10,944 nucleotides of DNA from Spirochaetota bacterium (GTDB taxonomy: Bacteria; Spirochaetota; UBA4802; JAFGJZ01): the NCBI GenBank assembly GCA_022704645.1, contig JAKJGA010000049.1, positions 1 through 10,944 of the forward strand, in the 5' to 3' direction. The notes under the pieces were generated by a model. It saw only the letters and a list, made by a program, of their open reading frames with translations, was not told the origin of the DNA and searched no databases. Below, in pieces: positions 1 through 7,200 of the stretch. A program made the position numbers and the translations under genes. Each line of letters begins with the position of its first letter. Positions within the stretch are counted from its first letter, which is position 1.

Positions 1-1493
1 TCAGCATGCTTAATTTCATCTGAAAGCTTTTTCAGATACGATGAAAGCAAATCATAATATTTAGATGTAAATATTTCGATGCTTCTGCTGTTTTGAAAAA
101 AAGAAAAAACTACTTTTGAAAGTCTATTTATCTGAACAAGATTTGAAGGCAGATGGTCAATATCGGCCCTCAGAATTAGAGCAAAACCGGTTAGTCTTCC
201 GCGTATAACATACGGCATCGAAACGAAAATATTCATTCTCGCCAGCATTTCTTCATCAAAAATACGGTGTAGTACTTCATTGTTTATAGGATTTTCAATC
301 ACTGCATATCCGTTTATAGAAAACAAATATGCAGTAAATGCATTATCAAGTGAAATTGAAAATGATTTCTTCTGAAAATTCAGAGAATCCTTTTCTTCGC
401 TGTATTTCAGCTTAAAGACATCATCCTTGTCATCTCTTTCAAAAAATGCGAAGGATGAAACTCCGTTATTAGCCATTTCTCCTCTGATATAATTTTCAAT
501 ATCAGAATCAGCAGCACTCTTTCGAATTCTTTCTTCGTAAGTATCTATATCGATAAGTTTTCTTGAATTATCAAGCAGTGTCAAGTTTTGACTCTTCAGT
601 CTGTCGCTTTCAAGACAGCTTCCTGCAGCGAGCGACATGAATTCTGAAAGTTCACGAATAAATCTTTTTTCGGCATCAGAAAAAGGTTCTCCATCAATTT
701 TAGAACATACAGAAATAAGAAGAACAGGTTTATTTTTATCCGTAATAGAAATTAAAATTTTTGAACCAATTGATTTAAATTTCAAATATTCTTCAGATGA
801 TGAATTTGCATATTCAGTTAAATCAAACAAAATTCCATTTTCAAAGACATCTTTAAAAATGGAATCTGAAGAATTAAAGGTAATTCTTTTACTTTTAATT
901 TTGACACCTTTGGAATCTGAAAGAATCCATTTGTCAGATTCGTCCGATTCAGGCGATATTACGGAAACACCTTCGACTGAAAGATAGCTCATTATTGAAA
1001 ATATCGCGGTTTCTTTTAAGTGATTAATCGAAGACGATTTCATTATTTCTTTTGCTATTTCAATCAGAAGAAGATTATCATTATGCGATAATTTGGTGTC
1101 ATCAGCGGAAACATTGAGTGTTTCTGCTGTTTTTGTTTGATCTTCAGATAAATCTGTCTGGTCATCCTTTATACCAAGATCAAATAAATCATCATTTGCT
1201 GTATTATCAGAAACATTGTTTGAAATATCTATATTATCTTCGGAGAAAAAAGGCTCAGGAATTTCATCAATAATCATATTTGATATATCGTTTTCAGAAA
1301 ATTCCGTGTCTATGTCAGAAAATTTCAAGTCTCCCCCGAACTCATCTTCAATTTCAAGAGATTCAGAAGAAATGCTTTTATTCGGCAAAGAGACGGAATC
1401 ATCGTCATAAATTATTTCAGGTTCGATTTCCGGATATTTTTCTGCAGAAAATTTTCCGCGTAAAATTCTTTCGGCTTTTTCACGCAATCCCAT
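1..1493 (-). CDS. Tandem GAF-domain protein, 3' end outside the window
   Basis: The frame is open from the ATG at 1493 to the left edge, giving 497 visible codons without a stop. Residues 1-16 are a basic, probably helical start (MGLREKAERI...). Residues about 20-138 are very acidic, rich in Asp, Glu and Ser, and look disordered. Residues about 140-300 read as a GAF domain, with an entry helix near LLLIEIAKEI, beta strands around 244-263 and the typical exit DGEPFSDAEKRFIRELSEF. A second GAF-like domain spans about 318-470 (strand SFAFFERDD, then VSMPYVIRGRLTGFALIL). A helical segment follows where the window ends, so any output domain is unseen. GAF domains usually bind small ligands or mediate dimerisation; the ligand here is unknown. 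The start has GGAG 8 bases upstream. The gene begins 2 bases after the stop of the acidic protein gene, so the two are probably co-translated. Confidence 0.8.
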   Translation of the reverse strand, partial: MGLREKAERILRGKFSAEKYPEIEPEIIYDDDSVSLPNKSISSESLEIEDEFGGDLKFSDIDTEFSENDISNMIIDEIPEPFFSEDNIDISNNVSDNTANDDLFDLGIKDDQTDLSEDQTKTAETLNVSADDTKLSHNDNLLLIEIAKEIMKSSSINHLKETAIFSIMSYLSVEGVSVISPESDESDKWILSDSKGVKIKSKRITFNSSDSIFKDVFENGILFDLTEYANSSSEEYLKFKSIGSKILISITDKNKPVLLISVCSKIDGEPFSDAEKRFIRELSEFMSLAAGSCLESDRLKSQNLTLLDNSRKLIDIDTYEERIRKSAADSDIENYIRGEMANNGVSSFAFFERDDKDDVFKLKYSEEKDSLNFQKKSFSISLDNAFTAYLFSINGYAVIENPINNEVLHRIFDEEMLARMNIFVSMPYVIRGRLTGFALILRADIDHLPSNLVQINRLSKVVFSFFQNSRSIEIFTSKYYDLLSSYLKKLSDEIKHA

Positions 1494-1495
1494 AA

Positions 1496-2842
1496 TTACA
1501 CTCCAAGATCGTTAAGAACCTTGATGTAAAGATCAAAGTATTCACTGCCGGCGAATTTTTTTACCGTATCTTCAGGGAGTTTTTCAAATAGACCGTCGAG
1601 ATATGCCAGAAGTTTTTTCATATCTGCACTTTTCTTTTCTCCCATACCTGACAAAATACCATTTAACGAATTCTCATCATCCAAAAATACAATTCTATCT
1701 GTAATATCCGCAATTTCTTCATCAGTATCTTTTTTATCAGATAGATTCATAGCGGCGAGTTCTGTTTTTATATCATCTAAGTTTTCTTCAATAATAAGTG
1801 ATTTATTTGAAGAAATATCATTTTCTATTTCTTCAAATTCAGCATTCGACAGCTGATTTAAATCTGAAAATATTTCCGAACGGAGTTTTTTCTTTCCTTC
1901 ATTCAGACGGTTTTCCGATGATAATTCATCAAGAGGAGTCAGATCCATCTGCTCAAGTTCTTCAATCAGATCATCTTCTGATAATAGAAAAATATCCTCT
2001 CTTGCAATCTTTTCAGCTTCTGCAAGGTCAATCGGTTCAATTAAAAGCTGAGAAGGCATTTCTTTGATCTGATCTGATATCTTATCAGTAAATTTTCTGG
2101 CTTCAGTTACCGGTGGAACTTCTGTTTTATTTTCATTCGATGACTCAAGTTTCATATCCTCAATTATTTCGGATTCAGAAATTTTTTTCTTTCTGTTTCC
2201 TGTATAATAACCGCTGGAAGGAAGCCCGAATAAAAGATCAAGGTCGATAAAATGTTCACTGCCTGTTTCAATTTTATGATACTTGTCATCATCTTGAACG
2301 GCAGCCTTTTGCGTGGTATTTTTTGCCGTGTCTTCAGGATAAAAGCGCTTGATATATTCTTCTTCGGACATATCGGAAATATCGATAACATTATACCCGA
2401 TATCATCAATGCCTGAAGAAGATGATTTTGCTTCCTTTGCAGCAGAAGACTGAATTACAACGTCTTCTTTTTTATGACTATCAGGTGTTTCTTTTCTATT
2501 ATTTATCAGATCAATGAGGTTAGACGGATTTGCATCTTTTATTCCGCCTACAACCTTTACAATAAAATCCCTGCTGATATTTATTATTTCATTACGGATA
2601 AAATCAGTATCAACATCCAATATTTCAGGAATATCTATTACTTCATCTTCATATTTTTCTGAATTCTGAAATGATTTATCTTCTATTTCAGAAACATATT
2701 TGTCTATGTCGCGGTATGATTTTTTTTGATCATTATTTGGAAGAGGCGCCAGAGGCGAGACCTGACCTACTCTGCTTGTTGAAGAAGCGAATTCGCTGAT
2801 TTCGTTAAAGTATTCTTCAATATCTGTTTTTTTGCCGCTCAT
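1496..2842 (-). CDS. Acidic hypothetical protein, 448 aa, cytoplasmic
   Basis: I do not recognise a named family. The protein has no signal peptide or membrane helix and is strongly acidic, with many Asp/Glu/Ser stretches that suggest disorder. Three segments look folded: residues about 82-118 (RNEIINISRDFIVKVVGGIK and following), an amphipathic acidic helix region about 267-307 (AEAEKIAREDIFLLSEDDL), and the C-terminal 44 residues (LLAYLDGLFEKLPEDTVKKF, then a SEYFDLY segment). From memory, similar C-terminal tails occur on other spirochaetal proteins of unknown role; this was not checked. The start at 2842 is chosen because the next in-frame Met is over 150 residues in; its Shine-Dalgarno is weak. 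The gene has its own candidate promoter and is followed after 2 bases by the GAF gene. A scaffold or signalling-partner role is only a guess. The reading frame itself is secure. Confidence 0.75.
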   Translation of the reverse strand: MSGKKTDIEEYFNEISEFASSTSRVGQVSPLAPLPNNDQKKSYRDIDKYVSEIEDKSFQNSEKYEDEVIDIPEILDVDTDFIRNEIINISRDFIVKVVGGIKDANPSNLIDLINNRKETPDSHKKEDVVIQSSAAKEAKSSSSGIDDIGYNVIDISDMSEEEYIKRFYPEDTAKNTTQKAAVQDDDKYHKIETGSEHFIDLDLLFGLPSSGYYTGNRKKKISESEIIEDMKLESSNENKTEVPPVTEARKFTDKISDQIKEMPSQLLIEPIDLAEAEKIAREDIFLLSEDDLIEELEQMDLTPLDELSSENRLNEGKKKLRSEIFSDLNQLSNAEFEEIENDISSNKSLIIEENLDDIKTELAAMNLSDKKDTDEEIADITDRIVFLDDENSLNGILSGMGEKKSADMKKLLAYLDGLFEKLPEDTVKKFAGSEYFDLYIKVLNDLGV

Positions 2843-2865
2843 AAATATTCGCTTAATAAAAATAT

Positions 2866-2880
2866 GTCTGACAGGCAGAC
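2866..2880. repeat. Short inverted repeat GTCTG-N5-CAGAC in the leader
   Basis: GTCTG at 2866-2870 and CAGAC at 2876-2880 are perfect inverted arms around a 5-base spacer. The site lies about 24 bases upstream of the 2842 start codon and downstream of the candidate promoter, so it would be in the transcribed leader. It also contains CTGACA, which recurs twice further upstream. It could be an operator or a weak RNA hairpin. Confidence 0.45.
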
Positions 2881-2902
2881 TCTCTCACATTCATTTTCGG
2901 CA

Positions 2903-2930
2903 AATATAAATCAAATATTAAATTTGTCAG
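2903..2930 (-). promoter_or_regulatory. Candidate sigma70 promoter for the acidic protein/GAF unit
   Basis: On the minus strand the -35 box CTGACA (2930-2925) and -10 box TATATT (2908-2903) each match the consensus at 5 of 6 positions and are 16 bases apart. Transcription would start near 2896, leaving a leader of about 54 bases. The site lies after the atpK terminator, which fits an independent transcription unit. The -35 box falls inside one arm of a larger inverted repeat (2925-2954). Confidence 0.5.
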
Positions 2931-2954
2931 TCTGCTTAAAAAAACAAACTGACA
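2925..2954. repeat. Inverted repeat overlapping the -35 box
   Basis: TGTCAGTCTG (2925-2934) and CAAACTGACA (2945-2954) form 10-base arms around a 10-base A-rich spacer. Nine positions pair; the tenth is a G-U wobble in RNA from the minus strand. The left arm includes the predicted -35 box. The position suggests an operator that would block RNA polymerase, but the regulator is unknown. Confidence 0.45.
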
Positions 2955-2966
2955 TCAATAATATAT

Positions 2967-3002
2967 AATAAATTTCTGCGGGCAAAACCCGCAGAAATTT
3001 AT
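2967..3002 (-). terminator. Intrinsic terminator after atpK
   Basis: A perfect 13-bp stem (2970-2982 with 2988-3000) has a GCGGG/CCCGC core and an AT-rich base, with a 5-base loop. Two more A-T pairs extend it to 2968 and 3002. It starts at the atpK stop codon. The transcript continues with an AU-rich stretch (AUUAUAUAUUAUU), weaker than a pure U tract. It marks the end of the ATPase operon. Confidence 0.8.
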
Positions 3003-3427
3003 CATCTGCTTGTAAGAACTATTCCGCCGATCATGGCAAAAAGAGCAAAAGACTCGATGATTCCGGGAGAAATGAACGATTTTCCGGCCATAGAAGCCTT
3101 TTTTGAAACACCAAGAATCGCAGAACTGCAGGCTTTTCCCTGATAAATTGCACTGGTCATAAGAGCCAGACCGCATAAAAGACCTATGCCGAACATGGAC
3201 AATCCGGATATTTTAGACGGATCTACCTGACTAAAAAGAATCATCAGTACAAATCCGTAAATTGTCTGAGAAGCCGGCATCGCCGAAAGACCGATTAAAA
3301 GACCGTGTCCTTCGTCAGTTTTTGACATAACCCCGTGACAAGTCATACCTGCGATTCCGCATCCGATAGAACTCCCCACAGCCCCTAGACCGAGAGGTAA
3401 TATTGCTCCGAAAAGACTCAAATCCAT
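3002..3427 (-). CDS. atpK: V-type ATPase subunit K (c-ring proteolipid, duplicated hairpin)
   Basis: This 141-residue membrane protein forms the rotor ring that carries ions through the membrane sector. It has four hydrophobic helices in two hairpins (about 6-30, 42-66, 76-104 and 119-140). The ion-binding Glu is E125 in the fourth helix (PGIIESFALFAM). The equivalent place in helix 2 has Ser-Gln instead (S53, Q54 in PASQTIYGF), and helix 3 carries Q96 in YQGKA. By alignment from memory these match T64, Q65, Q110 and E139 of Enterococcus hirae NtpK, a Na+ site. The start at 3427 is preferred because GAGGTG sits 5 bases upstream. An in-frame ATG at 3454 would add nine charged residues, overlap atpI and lack such a site. 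The gap to atpI is 16 bases, and a terminator follows directly. Confidence 0.92.
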   Translation of the reverse strand: MDLSLFGAILPLGLGAVGSSIGCGIAGMTCHGVMSKTDEGHGLLIGLSAMPASQTIYGFVLMILFSQVDPSKISGLSMFGIGLLCGLALMTSAIYQGKACSSAILGVSKKASMAGKSFISPGIIESFALFAMIGGIVLTSR

Positions 3428-3432
3428 TTTTT

Positions 3433-3438
3433 CACCTC
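3433..3438 (-). promoter_or_regulatory. Ribosome binding site that decides the atpK start
   Basis: GAGGTG on the minus strand (3438-3433) is followed by five A residues and the ATG at 3427. It is among the strongest sites in the operon, which suits a subunit needed in about ten copies per enzyme. It supports the 141-residue protein over the 150-residue alternative. Confidence 0.75.
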
Positions 3439-3443
3439 GTTTT

Positions 3444-5276
3444 TTATTGCTCAAGCAGAGATTTCAGCGGTTTATAAGGCTTTCCGCCTCCGTCAAAACT
3501 CCACCTGTAATATTCCAGATAATTAAGCCTCAATCCGTGAATTACGGCACTCATTATCGAAAGACCTAAATTTAAAAGATGCCCCAGTATTGAAATTATG
3601 ACAGCAAGCGCTATAAAAATTCCGCCTAAGTCCGACATTGATGATGCAATATTGTTAAAAGTCTGGGCAATAAGCGCACCTGAAAGACCAAGCGCGAATA
3701 TTCTAAGATAACTAAGTACATCCGAAAAAAACTGAACCCCGTTATATAATCCAAGTAATCCGCCGGCAAAAATTTTAAGAGGGTTAATAGAGCCTGCACT
3801 TGTCAGAAAGACCACGCCTCCGCAGCAGTATAGAATATATTTCTGAATTTCCTGACCGGATTCAATACCTGCGAATGAATTCCCGTAAAAGAAAAAGAAA
3901 GTCCATATTGCAACAATCCATGCTATATTAGCAAAAGGAACAATAAATGATCTTTCACTAAAAATGAGCCTCAATGTTTTTAAAAACAGTGACAGTGAAA
4001 TATGAACCATTCCTATGAGAACTGACACTCTCATCATATTATCAAGTGTCTCTTTATCGACGCTTCCCGAATTAAAAAGCTTAAACTGAAGAAGCTTGCC
4101 GAATACCGGATTAGACTCGGTAACGCTGAAAAAACTGCCGGTCATTACACCATAGCCGATAGTAGCTATACTTAGAATAAATGCCATGGCAAGCATGCGT
4201 TTTGCTTTGACGCCTGGCTTTTTTACCTTAATAGCTGCATAAAGCGTTACAAGGAAAAGAACGATTCCGTATCCGCCGTCACCCATAATCATTGCAAAGA
4301 AAACAATGAATGAAAGAAAAACAAATGATGACGGATCCCAGTCTTTATATGACGGAGTGTCATAAAATTCGACCAGCTCCTGACCAACTCCCGAAAACTT
4401 TTTATTCCTGATAAATGTCGGAGGGACTTCATCCGGCTCAGGTTCGATAGAGCTTATAGAAACGGGATCTAATGCTACTGCTTTTTCTAAAACAGACAGC
4501 TCTTTCTCAGGAACCCATCCCTGATAAACGAAAACGTCACCTAAAGCTTCTACTGAAGAATAATACGCTTTTTCAAAATTATATCTGTCAAGGGCTGTTA
4601 TATAAGCTTTGTAAATATCCTGTTTAACGGATGAAAATGATTTTATTTTTGCAATAAGATCCGCAGAATGCTTTTTAAGATATTCAATTTCTGATTCAAT
4701 TTGAATTAAATCTTTTTCAATTCTTTCTTCAAGACAGTTATCAATATGAAGCTTCGATTTTGAAAAAGTAATAAAATAGTGCCTCATGGCTTCATGTTTT
4801 ATTTCAAAAACTTCAGCTGCACCGGAGAAATCAACTGTATCTGCAAATTTTGCCGGAACTTCCCAGAACTGTACAAAAATACCGCTTCTTTTCTCAATAT
4901 CCTTTATATCATCAATTGAAAACTTTCCCCATACAGAAAGATCTTCTTTTTCATTAATAAGAACCTGAACTTTCTCAGTCGATGAAACTAAATCCTCATC
5001 AAGAGTCTTCAGAATTGAAATGCCTTCTTCGGTTGTTGAAAAAGAAACTCCGGAAGGAACTACTTCCTTTTTTTCTTCTTCAAAACGGCATACAAGCTTA
5101 TAAAGAGAAAGAATCGACTCAGCTCCGGTTAGATCGCTTTTGTCTGTCTGTTTTTTCAGTACTGAACCTTTATACGGTTCTATATGCAGGACGCCCGTTT
5201 TCTGTATCTTTTTTATTATTTCTTCTTTGGACTTTTCAGCACCAATAAGAAGAATTTTTTTCATCCGGTTGATCAT
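3444..5276 (-). CDS. atpI: V-type ATPase subunit I (stator a-subunit)
   Basis: At 610 residues this is a usual-length subunit I/a, the membrane stator that provides the ion half-channels against the K ring. Residues 1 to about 310 are cytosolic and alpha/beta with coiled-coil stretches (about 185-215). They start with the family-typical MKKILLIGAEKSKEEIIKKI and include YQGWVPEKE near 251-259. From about 317 on there are seven or eight membrane helices. The first carries the MGDGGYG motif (331-337). SYLRIFALGL (522-531) contains R525, corresponding to the essential stator arginine. The end shows the conserved HGLRLNYLEYY with R583 and E588, then a Gly-rich GGGKPYKPL tail. The start codon abuts the atpD stop (TAAATG) and has GGAGG 8 bases upstream, favouring Met1 over Met5. 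Confidence 0.95.
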   Translation of the reverse strand: MINRMKKILLIGAEKSKEEIIKKIQKTGVLHIEPYKGSVLKKQTDKSDLTGAESILSLYKLVCRFEEEKKEVVPSGVSFSTTEEGISILKTLDEDLVSSTEKVQVLINEKEDLSVWGKFSIDDIKDIEKRSGIFVQFWEVPAKFADTVDFSGAAEVFEIKHEAMRHYFITFSKSKLHIDNCLEERIEKDLIQIESEIEYLKKHSADLIAKIKSFSSVKQDIYKAYITALDRYNFEKAYYSSVEALGDVFVYQGWVPEKELSVLEKAVALDPVSISSIEPEPDEVPPTFIRNKKFSGVGQELVEFYDTPSYKDWDPSSFVFLSFIVFFAMIMGDGGYGIVLFLVTLYAAIKVKKPGVKAKRMLAMAFILSIATIGYGVMTGSFFSVTESNPVFGKLLQFKLFNSGSVDKETLDNMMRVSVLIGMVHISLSLFLKTLRLIFSERSFIVPFANIAWIVAIWTFFFFYGNSFAGIESGQEIQKYILYCCGGVVFLTSAGSINPLKIFAGGLLGLYNGVQFFSDVLSYLRIFALGLSGALIAQTFNNIASSMSDLGGIFIALAVIISILGHLLNLGLSIMSAVIHGLRLNYLEYYRWSFDGGGKPYKPLKSLLEQ

Positions 5277-5894
5277 TTATACCGCCTCCGGAAGATCTTT
5301 CTTCTCAAGCTTGTCTTTCGCAATTTTTGCATTGCATATTGCCGCGATTTCCTGATCTCCGAGAAATATTTTAATCTTTCTGATATTCTCTTTGCATTCA
5401 GGAATCATGCGTTTTTCAAAAAGATTAACCTTAATATTCGTTTGACGAAGCTCTTCTTCAAGAAGAGCCAGCTTTTCTTTAATAATCTTATATTTTTCAC
5501 GCAATGTAATCAGAGCCTTGAATTCAACAACAGCACGATCCAGCCATACCGGCGTAAATAAATATGAATAATCCAGAATTAAAAAAGAAATGCTTTCAAA
5601 CAAAGGAACTTCAACACCTGCGATATTTTCCGATGTTTTTACTACTTCTTTTACCTTTACAAGAGATGAAACCGCAAAAGGCAAGGGCTGAGAAAGCAAA
5701 GCGCTCCATGAGCTCATGCCGTCGCAGACTTTCTGCATCTCTTTCATAATATCTTCAGCGCCAGTGCGGACACCGTCAACTTCAACCTGAAGCTGCTGTT
5801 TTTTTAACTGCAGGGTCGGCAGATATTTAGTGAGCTGACCAAGAAGATTTTTCTGTTTTTTCTGTTCAGTCTTGTTAAGCTTTATTTCAGCCAT
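5277..5894 (-). CDS. atpD: V-type ATPase subunit D (central rotor shaft)
   Basis: The 205-residue length is standard for subunit D, the long antiparallel coiled coil that turns inside the A3B3 head, comparable to F-type gamma. The N-terminal helix begins with LNKTEQKKQKNLLGQLTKYL, the family pattern. The C-terminal helix carries the diagnostic RQTNIKVNLFEKRMIPECKE (150-169) followed by IRKIKIFLGDQEIAA. The middle (about 85-115) forms the short globular part. The gene starts 3 bases after atpB (TAG-TGT-ATG), with a GGAAG-type ribosome site inside the end of atpB. Its stop codon is immediately followed by the atpI ATG, so translation is probably coupled on both sides. Nothing appears missing. 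Confidence 0.93.
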   Translation of the reverse strand: MAEIKLNKTEQKKQKNLLGQLTKYLPTLQLKKQQLQVEVDGVRTGAEDIMKEMQKVCDGMSSWSALLSQPLPFAVSSLVKVKEVVKTSENIAGVEVPLFESISFLILDYSYLFTPVWLDRAVVEFKALITLREKYKIIKEKLALLEEELRQTNIKVNLFEKRMIPECKENIRKIKIFLGDQEIAAICNAKIAKDKLEKKDLPEAV

Positions 5895-5897
5895 ACA

Positions 5898-7199
5898 CTA
5901 CTTCCACTTGCCGTACTTTTCTATCCACTCGGCCTTGAGACCAACTTCGTTTTTCGCAAAACATTCAGAAAGGATCTTCCATCCCAAATCAAGCTGTTCT
6001 TCAATATCAAGATTTACCGAAAGATCCATCAGATCTCTTTCAAACATAACAGCATACTTAATGAGCTTTTTATCCCATTCGCTGAGACGGAATCCCATCG
6101 ATTCACGATCCTTTGCTTTTTTCGCATCCGCATAAAGACGAATCATCGCGTTGGCAAGGTCACCGTGATCCTTACGGGTAACTTTCCCCATTACCTGCTG
6201 TTTCAAACGTGAAAGCGAACCAAACGGATCAATTGCCCCGTTATGAAGATAAAACTGACCTTCAGTGATATATCCAGTGTTATCAGGAACGGGATGCGTA
6301 ACATCATCTCCCGGCATCGTAGTAACCGCGATTACGGTAATAGAACCCGATCCGTCAATATCAACTGCCTTCTCATATCTCGACGCGAGATCCGAATACA
6401 ATGATCCGGGATATCCGCGGTTTGAAGGAACCATTTCCATCGAAATCGAAATTTCCTTCTGGGCATCCGCGAAGGATGTCATATCAGTAAGAAGAACCAG
6501 AACGTTTTTGTCTTTTACCGCAAACTGTTCAGCTACGGCAAGAGCCATGTCCGGAACAAGAATGCACTCAACAACCGGATCCGATGCAGTATGAATAAAC
6601 ATAGTCGTTTTTTCCATCGCGCCGGTCTTTGTAAAATATCTGTAGAAGAACTCATAGTCATCAAATTTAAGCCCCATGCCTCCAAGAACGATAACATCGG
6701 CGTCAGTCTGACTCGCGATACGCGCAAGCAGTTCATTATATGGTTCGCCTGGAATTGAAAAAATAGGAATCTTCTGGCTTCTAACCAATGTGTTGAACAT
6801 ATCAATCATAGGGATATTTGTTTTAATCATTCTTTTAGGAACGATACGCTTCGATGGATTGAATGAAGGTCCTCCGATTTCAACTTTTTCTTCAGCTACC
6901 TGAGCACCGCCGTCAACAGGTTCACCGGCACCGTTAAATACACGTCCGAGAAGTGAATCGCCGAAAGCAACCTGCATAGGTTTTGAAAGAAAACGCGTCT
7001 GATCTCCGGTTGATACGCCTCGTGTACCGCGGTATATCTGAAGATTAACTTTGTCTCCGCTGAAACTTATAACTTCCGCGAGGGTGCTTCTTCCGTCTCT
7101 GAGCTTAATCTCAGCAAGCTCGCCAAGCTTAACGCCTTCTGCACGTACCTGCGCGATACTTCCTTTTACTTTTTCTATGCTGTTATATGTCTTAATCAT
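5898..7199 (-). CDS. atpB: V-type ATPase subunit B (non-catalytic nucleotide-binding subunit)
   Basis: Subunit B alternates with A in the cytosolic hexamer and completes the catalytic site from the neighbouring side. The protein is 433 residues, slightly shorter than many B subunits (about 460), as expected for this lineage. The N-terminal beta barrel (about 1-75) precedes the RecA-like core. The P-loop position reads SIPGEPYNEL (148-157), lacking the GKT of active ATPases, as expected for B. Further hallmarks are LLTDMTSFADAQKEISISME (237-256), the SNRGYPGSLYSDLASRYEKA segment (259-278) and TTMPGDDVTHPVPDNTGYIT (293-312). R331 in SLSRLK corresponds to the arginine finger of E. hirae NtpB. 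The gene starts 1 base after atpA; AGGAG in the last atpA codons is 6 bases upstream. Confidence 0.97.
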   Translation of the reverse strand: MIKTYNSIEKVKGSIAQVRAEGVKLGELAEIKLRDGRSTLAEVISFSGDKVNLQIYRGTRGVSTGDQTRFLSKPMQVAFGDSLLGRVFNGAGEPVDGGAQVAEEKVEIGGPSFNPSKRIVPKRMIKTNIPMIDMFNTLVRSQKIPIFSIPGEPYNELLARIASQTDADVIVLGGMGLKFDDYEFFYRYFTKTGAMEKTTMFIHTASDPVVECILVPDMALAVAEQFAVKDKNVLVLLTDMTSFADAQKEISISMEMVPSNRGYPGSLYSDLASRYEKAVDIDGSGSITVIAVTTMPGDDVTHPVPDNTGYITEGQFYLHNGAIDPFGSLSRLKQQVMGKVTRKDHGDLANAMIRLYADAKKAKDRESMGFRLSEWDKKLIKYAVMFERDLMDLSVNLDIEEQLDLGWKILSECFAKNEVGLKAEWIEKYGKWK

Positions 7200-7200
7200 A

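Noticed and set aside
637..987. Plus-strand open frame of 116 codons
   Set aside because: It lies wholly antisense to the tandem-GAF gene, has no recognisable domain, and reads as a Ser-rich mirror of that gene's codons.
2866..2880. Leader hairpin read as a terminator
   Set aside because: The stem is only 5 bp and the following tract (ATATTTTTATT) is interrupted, so it is unlikely to stop transcription before the gene it precedes.
3428..3454. Upstream ATG for atpK giving a 150-residue protein
   Set aside because: It overlaps the end of atpI, adds nine polar residues not expected on a proteolipid, and lacks a ribosome site, whereas the ATG at 3427 has GAGGTG 5 bases upstream.
5184..5561. Plus-strand open frame of 125 codons across the atpI/atpD junction
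   Set aside because: It is antisense to two well-supported genes and rich in Phe/Leu from A-rich coding sequence on the other strand.
6265..6594. Plus-strand open frame of 109 codons
   Set aside because: It is antisense to the conserved core of atpB; the opposite frame has all the expected motifs.
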